A stretch of 10,879 bases of DNA, from contig PWXL01000243.1 in NCBI GenBank assembly GCA_003561145.1, positions 1-10,879 of the forward strand, written 5' to 3'. This document shows positions 6,287-10,879 of the stretch, in pieces. The notes beneath the pieces are model-generated. The model had not been told where the DNA came from. It did no database searches and saw only the letters and a program-made list of their open reading frames with translations. Within the stretch, counting starts at the first letter, position 1. Every line of letters begins with the position of its first letter. Position numbers and translations under genes: made by a program. Origin of the DNA: Candidatus Atribacteria bacterium (lineage in GTDB: Bacteria > Atribacterota > Atribacteria > Atribacterales > Atribacteraceae).

Positions 6287-7479
6287 AAACTCTTTATATC
6301 GACTGTTTTTCGGGCGTGAGTGGAGACATGTTCCTTGCTGCGCTCGTAGATTTGGGAGTCCCGCTTGATGGAATAATGAAAGAGCTGCAGAAGTTACCCA
6401 TTCACTTTACGATACGTTCCTCTCAGGTTCAACGCGGAGGCATTACAGGGACCCTGCTCGAAGTTATCGATCATGAATCCACACAGAGGCACCGGCATGC
6501 CTCCGATGTGATTGCTCTCGTAGAAAACAGTTCTTTGCCACAGGATGTGAAAGAGAACACCATGGCCTCACTCCGTGCTCTTGCACGCGCAGAGGGCATC
6601 ATTCATGGAAGGGAACCGGAATCAGTTCATTTCCACGAGCTCAGTGGGGTAGATACAGTGATTGATGTGGCAGGTACATTTTTGGCCCTGAAGTACCTGG
6701 GTACTGAAAGCGTGGTATGTTCACCGGTCCCGACAGGTTACGGTACCGTGCAGACATCCCACGGCATTCTTCCTCTACCGGCTCCGGCAACCATAGAGCT
6801 TTTACGGGGAATCCCACTGTATGCTGGAAGTACCGAGGCGGAACTCACCACCCCAACAGGAGCGGCTCTCGTCAAAAGCTGCTGTCACCGTTTCGGGCCC
6901 ATTCCACGCATGAGGGTTGAAAGTATCGGCTACGGAGCTGGGAGCCGTGACTTACCTACGGCCAATGTTTTGCGGATTCTCTGGGGAAATGAAGAATCTC
7001 AACATGTTCTTTATGGAAATGACGTTGTGCTTGAAACCAATATTGACGATATGACACCCCAGGTCTTTGAGTACCTCAACGAACGTCTTTTTGAAGAAGG
7101 GGCTCTTGATGTATTCACCACTCCTGTCCTCATGAAGAAACAACGTCCCGGTGTCCTGCTCACTGTCATTTCTCCTCAAGAAAAAAGTATGCGGCTCGAA
7201 GAAATCATCTTCATCGAAACAACCACACTGGGTATACGCAGTTACGAAGTCAAAAAGAAATACCTCCCACGAACTATAGAGCAAGTGAACACCCACTGGG
7301 GACCAATTCGCGTCAAGCGCTCCCTCACTCCCCGGGGGTTCCGCTTTACCCCCGAATACGATGATTGCCTTGAACTTGCACGGAAAAAGCATATCCCTTT
7401 ACAGGAAATTATGTCAGAAGCACACCGCATAGCCAAAAAAACCGCGGGAGAAAATCCCCCGCGGGATTCAATTCAGTAA
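6283..7479 (+). CDS. larC: Nickel-pincer cofactor nickel insertase LarC
   Basis: LarC is a CTP-dependent nickel insertase that places Ni in the pyridinium-bisthiocarboxylate mononucleotide, the last step in making the cofactor of lactate racemase and related LarA enzymes. The 398-residue product starts with the family hallmark YIDCFSGVSGDMFLAAL (about 5-21), contains HFHELSGVDTVIDVAG (about 116-131) and VPTGYGTVQTSHGILPLPAP (148-167), and has the C-terminal LarC2-type segment beginning LETNIDDMTPQVFEYL (about 249-264). It is one uninterrupted frame, unlike Lactiplantibacillus plantarum larC, which needs a programmed frameshift. The ATG overlaps the TGA of larB, so translation is likely coupled; the start has only a weak GGA-type site of its own. 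larA and larE are not in the window. Confidence 0.95.
   Translation: MKTLYIDCFSGVSGDMFLAALVDLGVPLDGIMKELQKLPIHFTIRSSQVQRGGITGTLLEVIDHESTQRHRHASDVIALVENSSLPQDVKENTMASLRALARAEGIIHGREPESVHFHELSGVDTVIDVAGTFLALKYLGTESVVCSPVPTGYGTVQTSHGILPLPAPATIELLRGIPLYAGSTEAELTTPTGAALVKSCCHRFGPIPRMRVESIGYGAGSRDLPTANVLRILWGNEESQHVLYGNDVVLETNIDDMTPQVFEYLNERLFEEGALDVFTTPVLMKKQRPGVLLTVISPQEKSMRLEEIIFIETTTLGIRSYEVKKKYLPRTIEQVNTHWGPIRVKRSLTPRGFRFTPEYDDCLELARKKHIPLQEIMSEAHRIAKKTAGENPPRDSIQ
7442..7464 (+). other. GC-only stem-loop at the 3' end of larC
   Basis: CCGCGGG (7442-7448) and CCCGCGG (7458-7464) form a 7-bp all-GC stem around a 9-base loop inside the last codons of larC. No T-tract follows, so it is not a standard intrinsic terminator. 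It might slow ribosomes, protect the mRNA end or assist termination. Confidence 0.5.
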
Positions 7480-7533
7480 CAGAAAACACCTCCGTCACTG
7501 TGCGTTGCATAAAGTGCTCGACGCTCTGTCACT

Positions 7534-7731
7534 TCAGGTTGAAGATTGTCCCTCTTCCTCTTCATAAAGGGAAGCGGCTTCGGAAAAAAGCCTTGCGTCT
7601 TCCTCCCGGTTAAAATATTTGCTGCGAATACGTTTGTCCAACAGCCATGGCCAGCGGGAGGTACGCTCCTCCAGGACCATGCTGCGTACCATGAACATTC
7701 CCGATTCACGGTATCCCCTGCTTTCCACCAT
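7534..7731 (-). CDS. Small hypothetical protein, 65 residues
   Basis: I do not recognise this product. It is a charged, soluble-looking 65-residue protein with a basic N-terminal half (MVRSMVLEER, then a tryptophan pair in SRWPWLLDKR) and an acidic C-terminal half (EEDARLF, LYEEEEG). It has no cysteine, signal peptide or membrane segment. Support for it being a real gene is the ribosome site GATGAGGTG five bases before the ATG at 7731. A longer overlapping frame on the same strand (7473-7739) is rich in Trp and Cys and has no good ribosome site, so I prefer this one. It converges with larC and sits 146 bp beyond the end of the yqeZ/floA gene group. The gap upstream of it carries two inverted repeats. 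Confidence 0.45.
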   Translation of the reverse strand: MVESRGYRESGMFMVRSMVLEERTSRWPWLLDKRIRSKYFNREEDARLFSEAASLYEEEEGQSST

Positions 7732-7780
7732 GTTCTCACCTCATCCCATAACCTCTATAAGTGTTGAAAGGATATATAAT

Positions 7781-7796
7781 ATGACGTATACATCAT
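7781..7796. other. 16-bp near-perfect palindrome upstream of the small gene at 7534-7731
   Basis: ATGACGTATACATCAT is self-complementary except for one mismatched pair (7785/7792). It lies 50 bp upstream of the ATG at 7731, in an AT-rich stretch (GATATATAAT at 7771-7780). Its size and position fit an operator for a dimeric regulator. No regulator is identified. Confidence 0.4.
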
Positions 7797-7800
7797 TTTT

Positions 7801-7834
7801 CCCCTCTCAGCCCAAATAATACGGCTGAGAGGGG
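7801..7834. terminator. Perfect 12-bp inverted repeat, possible end of the yqeZ/floA transcript
   Basis: CCCCTCTCAGCC (7801-7812) and GGCTGAGAGGGG (7823-7834) are perfectly complementary around a 10-base AT-rich loop. The hairpin lies 43 bp past the stop of the small gene at 7878-8135, where the leftward transcript would be expected to end. In the leftward transcript it is followed by five A rather than U, and in the rightward direction it is not followed directly by U. It does not fit the usual intrinsic-terminator layout, so the repeat is certain and the terminator role is tentative. Confidence 0.4.
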
Positions 7835-7877
7835 ATTCGGCTCCTTTATTTCATATTGTTTGTTTCCTGTCATTGAA

Positions 7878-8135
7878 TCACCTCTGACGCTCGGCGTGAG
7901 GCCTCCAGGGAATATTTCCGAAATACGGATGTCTGCGGCGAGCCAGGGGTGCCGAGTATACTTCGTGAAAAAGAAGAAATGAACGGAAATTCCTCCTGAT
8001 TGTTGTAAATACAGGTTTCCGGTGTACTTTTACCTTTTTTGATTCGGGAGAGGGAGATGTTACACTGGCAAGGCGTGCGATGGGTGTGGTGTCCTTTCTC
8101 TCCCATGGCAACTTCTTTTCAGAAGAACTTTCCAT
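7878..8135 (-). CDS. Small hypothetical protein downstream of floA, 85 residues
   Basis: The function is not recognised. The start at ATG 8135 is chosen for its strong ribosome site (CGGGAGGAAG, eight bases between GGAGG and ATG). An in-frame ATG at 8192 would overlap the end of floA, add 19 residues and also has a GAGG site, so translation coupled to floA is possible. The 85-residue product is basic, with no cysteine or predicted membrane helix. Its last third reads RSFLLFHEVYSAPLARRR and then HPYFGNIPWR. A second frame (7870-8106) overlaps it and reads reasonably in its C-terminal half, so a frameshift or non-coding status cannot be excluded. It follows floA where Bacillus subtilis has the small gene yqfB, but I see no clear sequence similarity to call on. 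Confidence 0.4.
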   Translation of the reverse strand: MESSSEKKLPWERKDTTPIARLASVTSPSPESKKVKVHRKPVFTTIRRNFRSFLLFHEVYSAPLARRRHPYFGNIPWRPHAERQR

Positions 8136-8178
8136 AATATCTTCCTCCCGAAACTCTTCTGGTTTCGGGAAGGAAAAA

Positions 8179-9159
8179 TCATGATTCCTCATGTCCCTTG
8201 TCCTCTTCTTCACCAAGTTTATCTCTCATACGGGTATCGGCCTGGAGATTCTGCAGAGAATAGTAATCCATGAATCCCATTTTGCCCGAACGCAGTGAAT
8301 CGGCCAAGGCCTTTGGAACCTCAGCCTCTGCATCTACTACCCGGGCTTTCATCTTTTGGGTAAATGCTATCATCTCCTGTTCTTCGGCTATGGCCATAGC
8401 CCGCCTTTCCTCGGCCTTGGCCTGGGCCACTCTTTTATCGGCTTCTGCTTGGTCGGTTTGCAAGCGCGCGCCGATGTTTTGCCCCACATCGATGTCGGCG
8501 ATATCAATGGACAGAATCTCAAAAGCCGTGCCCGAGTCCAACCCTCTCTTCAAAACTGTCTTGGAAATATTATCCGGGTTTTCCAGGACTGCCTTGTGGT
8601 TGAGAGATGAGCCAATGCTGGTAACGATGCCCTCACCCACCCGGGCGATAATCGTTTCCTCGGTGGCTCCTCCGATCAGCCGTTCAATATTGGTTCGCAC
8701 TGTCACCCGCGCTTTGACCTTGAGCTCGATTCCGTCTTTGGCGACAGCTGCAACCGAAGGAGTTTCGATCACCTTGGGCAAAACACTCAACTGTACAGCT
8801 TCGAGAACGTTTCTTCCCGCTAAATCAATGGCACAAGTACGCTGAAATGAAAGGGGTATTCCCGCACGTTCCGCGGCGATAAGGGAAATCACCACCCGAT
8901 CCACATTCCCTCCTGCCAGGTAATGAGCCTCCAGCAAACCGGCATCCAGTTTGATGTCCGCCTTGGTAGCCTTAATGAAGGGAATAATGATTTTAAAGGG
9001 AGGCACCCTGCGTAACTTCATCCCAATCAGGGTAAAAATGCTGATTCTCACCCCCGCCGCCAAGGCCGAGATCCACAAACCCAACGGAACTAGGGTAAAA
9101 AACACGATAATGATGATCAGAATAATTATTGACGGTATCACGTATGCAACATAATCCAT
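8179..9159 (-). CDS. floA: Flotillin-like protein FloA (SPFH/band-7 family)
   Basis: FloA is a membrane-anchored scaffold protein that gathers into bacterial functional membrane microdomains and influences membrane fluidity and protein assembly. The 326-residue product has an N-terminal hydrophobic segment (about 6-30), a second membrane-associated stretch (about 31-48), an SPFH domain (about 70-225), then the alanine/glutamate-rich flotillin coiled coil (about 230-290, with QAEADKRVAQAKAEERRAMA), and an acidic tail. Length and order match Bacillus subtilis FloA (YqfA). The ATG at 9159 is preceded by AAAGGAGGAGG, which lies inside the last codons of the NfeD-family gene; only three bases separate that stop from this ATG. 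The two proteins are a well-known conserved pair, and NfeD proteins are thought to work with their neighbouring SPFH protein. Confidence 0.95.
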   Translation of the reverse strand: MDYVAYVIPSIIILIIIIVFFTLVPLGLWISALAAGVRISIFTLIGMKLRRVPPFKIIIPFIKATKADIKLDAGLLEAHYLAGGNVDRVVISLIAAERAGIPLSFQRTCAIDLAGRNVLEAVQLSVLPKVIETPSVAAVAKDGIELKVKARVTVRTNIERLIGGATEETIIARVGEGIVTSIGSSLNHKAVLENPDNISKTVLKRGLDSGTAFEILSIDIADIDVGQNIGARLQTDQAEADKRVAQAKAEERRAMAIAEEQEMIAFTQKMKARVVDAEAEVPKALADSLRSGKMGFMDYYSLQNLQADTRMRDKLGEEEDKGHEES

Positions 9160-9162
9160 GAG

Positions 9163-10551
9163 TTATCCTCCTCCTTTCTGTCTGCGTACGATAATGCGGT
9201 TGCCCTGCACCTCATCCACCAGTATAGCCTCGTCTTGCTCAATAAACTCACCGCGGGTAACCACATCATAGCGCTTTCCTTCGATTTCTGCTATACCCGC
9301 CGGTCGCAACACCGAACGAGCAACCCCGTTCTTCCCCACCAGAGAGGGATAGTTCATTAACGTTTCTTCAGGTACAACTTTATCCTCTTCCTTTTTGAAC
9401 AAACCCAAACGCTTCCAGATGGGGTTTTCGGGAAGCCAAACCAGCAAAACAAGTAACACTACACCCATCATTCCAATATAGAACAACAATTGCGTTACCG
9501 CCACCTCCGGAAGAAGAATTGTTGTTTCTCTCAACACCAGGTACAGCGAAGCCACAAGTGCCCCTATACCGGACACGCCAGCGACCCCGAAACCTGGAAT
9601 AACCAGAATTTCAAGTGCTAATAATATCACACCCACCAGAAAGAGCAACAAGGGCTCCCAACCGGCCAGTCCGGCCATATACCGGCCCCCGAAGAATAAT
9701 ACCATCGCGATGAGACCAGCCGCTCCTGGAAAACCGAATCCTGGGGGCATGATCTCCATAAATATACCCCCGAATGCAACCAGAAGGAGCAAGGGGATAA
9801 CGGTCGGATGTGTGAGAAACCTTGCCAGGGCTTCCGACCAGGTAGGTTCAAGGTCGTACACAATCATATCTTCAAGACCCGCTTTTTCGAGAACTTCCTG
9901 CCTATCGCGGGCTATAAAATCAGCCGCTCCACGGTCCACCGCTTTGGAGGCGGTGAGGGTGAGAAGCTCCCCTTCGCCAACTAGGTCTTCAATAAAAATG
10001 GTACGGTCCACCATGGCGGCGAAAAGCATCGGGTCTCTTCCCCGTGCTTCGGCCAATGCCTCAATCTGCGCCCTGATAGCCGAAACAATTTTGGGATCAG
10101 GACTGATCGCGTCTTCCTGTCCTCCTCCTCGCGGCTCTGCCGCCCCCATAGTTCCATCCGGGGCCATAGCGATCGTCTCACAGTAAAGAGCCAGGAATAC
10201 CCCCGCCGACCAGGCTTTGGAATTGACAAAGGCCACCGACCGTAAGGGAGATTTGAGAATCAGGTCTTGCATAAAAAGCATGGCGTCCACACGGCCACCA
10301 AACGTATCGATTTCGAAAATAATAGCTTCGGCTCCCTCACTTTCCGCTTCCTGGAGGGCCCGGTGAACAAAACTTGCCAGTCCCCACTCCACCGCTCCCA
10401 CGTCAGGTACATCTTTCAAAGGAACCCAAAACACTTTTTGTTGTTGAGCAACAGAAGAAGAAAGGAGCAATAAGCACAGTAAGGCAATACAAGCACCCAA
10501 GTAAAGAATGCGGTAAATATATGTAGGTATTCGAGTTTTATACATTGACAT
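9163..10551 (-). CDS. yqeZ: NfeD-family membrane serine protease (YqeZ-like, ClpP-class)
   Basis: This is a long-type NfeD protein: signal/anchor helix (about 11-35), an extracytoplasmic ClpP-like Ser-Lys protease domain (about 38-235), a membrane region of several helices (about 248-375) and a C-terminal OB-fold NfeD domain (about 395-458). The protease nucleophile is S115 in AWSAGVFLA, the likely general base is K154 in PDPKIV, and TFGGR (83-87) fits the oxyanion loop. In archaeal PH1510 the same family cuts the C-terminus of the partner stomatin. By analogy this protein may process or regulate FloA, which is encoded three bases downstream. The first ATG (10551) has only a weak ribosome site, and a second ATG two codons later is equally possible. 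The gap to the upstream livF-like gene is 31 bp, so it could share that transcript. Confidence 0.93.
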   Translation of the reverse strand: MSMYKTRIPTYIYRILYLGACIALLCLLLLSSSVAQQQKVFWVPLKDVPDVGAVEWGLASFVHRALQEAESEGAEAIIFEIDTFGGRVDAMLFMQDLILKSPLRSVAFVNSKAWSAGVFLALYCETIAMAPDGTMGAAEPRGGGQEDAISPDPKIVSAIRAQIEALAEARGRDPMLFAAMVDRTIFIEDLVGEGELLTLTASKAVDRGAADFIARDRQEVLEKAGLEDMIVYDLEPTWSEALARFLTHPTVIPLLLLVAFGGIFMEIMPPGFGFPGAAGLIAMVLFFGGRYMAGLAGWEPLLLFLVGVILLALEILVIPGFGVAGVSGIGALVASLYLVLRETTILLPEVAVTQLLFYIGMMGVVLLVLLVWLPENPIWKRLGLFKKEEDKVVPEETLMNYPSLVGKNGVARSVLRPAGIAEIEGKRYDVVTRGEFIEQDEAILVDEVQGNRIIVRRQKGGG

Positions 10552-10582
10552 AATACATCTTATAACATGAACTTATGTGTAT

Positions 10583-10879
10583 TTATTCCTCACCAAGATA
10601 GGCTTTCCGGACCTTTTCATCGGTGAGCAATGCTTTGCCTTCTCCCTCCAGCGTCACCTTTCCCGTTTCCAGCACATATCCATGTTGAGCAATCTCGAGA
10701 GCGGCCTTGGCGTTTTGTTCTATGAGCAGTATAGTGGTGCCTCGCTGGTTAATCTCCGCTATAACGTTAAATATCTCTTTTACCAACAAAGGTGCCAATC
10801 CTAAAGACGGCTCATCCATCATCAACAGTTTCGGATTGGACATCAACGCTCGTGCAACCGCCAGCATCTGCTGTTCTCC
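10583..10879 (-). CDS. livF: C-terminal end of a branched-chain amino-acid type ABC transporter ATPase (LivF-like, partial)
   Basis: The window holds the last 98 residues of a gene that begins beyond the right edge. The fragment opens inside the ABC signature (GEQQMLAVARAL), followed by Walker B LLMMDEPSLGLAP, the LLIEQNA segment in which LivF proteins have Gln in place of the H-loop His, and the typical ending VRKAYLGEE. LivF is one of two ATPases that power Liv/Urt-type uptake of branched-chain amino acids, amides or urea with the LivH and LivM permeases and a binding protein. The substrate cannot be told from this part. It reads leftward, the same way as the NfeD-family gene 31 bp downstream, and there is no terminator between them. 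Confidence 0.9.
   Translation of the reverse strand, partial: GEQQMLAVARALMSNPKLLMMDEPSLGLAPLLVKEIFNVIAEINQRGTTILLIEQNAKAALEIAQHGYVLETGKVTLEGEGKALLTDEKVRKAYLGEE

Noticed and set aside
6952..7392. 146-residue minus-strand frame inside larC
   Set aside because: larC is complete and conserved on the other strand, and this frame shows no family motif.
7473..7739. 88-residue minus-strand frame rich in Trp and Cys
   Set aside because: It overlaps the better-supported 65-residue frame and the larC stop, and has no good ribosome site for its first codon.
8270..8845. 191-residue plus-strand frame inside floA
   Set aside because: It is the complement of the highly conserved floA coding region. Its Ser/Ala-rich composition is typical of a shadow frame.
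9710..10186. 158-residue plus-strand frame inside the NfeD-family gene
   Set aside because: Low-complexity Ser/Ala/Arg-rich translation opposite a clearly conserved protease domain.

Overview
The window is bacterial chromosome of roughly even GC content. It carries housekeeping and cofactor genes and no mobile element, tRNA, rRNA or CRISPR array that I can see. A B12-dependent (class II) ribonucleotide reductase, nickel-pincer-nucleotide cofactor genes (larB, larC), a FloA/NfeD membrane pair and a Liv-type ABC ATPase suggest an anaerobic bacterium of Firmicutes-like or Atribacterota-like affinity. TTG and GTG starts are common. The lineage is a guess from gene content.

Layout. Positions 1-243 (+) hold the C-terminal end of a membrane protein, probably an ABC-2 type permease. 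It converges on a leftward block (- strand) running from about 5230 down to 308. That block reads, in transcription order: a cytidylate-kinase-like protein fused to a nuclease-like domain (5202-4279), hypoxanthine phosphoribosyltransferase (4278-3709), a HisC-type aminotransferase (3712-2660), a 177-bp gap, a 43-residue RCKP zinc-ribbon protein (2482-2351) and class II ribonucleotide reductase (2350-308). The first three genes abut or overlap, and so do the last two. Together they cover purine salvage, a nucleotide-kinase-like function, amino-acid transamination and deoxynucleotide synthesis.

A gene-free stretch of about 350 bp (5203-5554) separates this block from the rightward larB-larC pair (5555-7479), which overlap by 4 bp. 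A good leftward promoter lies in the gap. LarB carboxylates and hydrolyses nicotinic acid adenine dinucleotide, and LarC inserts nickel to finish the cofactor of LarA-type racemases. larE and larA are not in the window.

From 10879 down to about 7534 everything reads leftward: the end of a livF-like ATPase, an NfeD-family membrane serine protease (yqeZ-like), the flotillin-like floA and a small unknown gene. After an intergenic region with a 16-bp near-palindrome and a perfect 12-bp-stem inverted repeat comes another small unknown gene, convergent with larC.

The points most worth a second look are: the kinase/nuclease-like fusion next to an HPRT that has lost its usual purine-contact lysine; the zinc-ribbon protein translated directly into a ribonucleotide reductase that lacks its own C-terminal zinc ribbon; the unclear start of larB; and the inverted repeats at 7781-7834.
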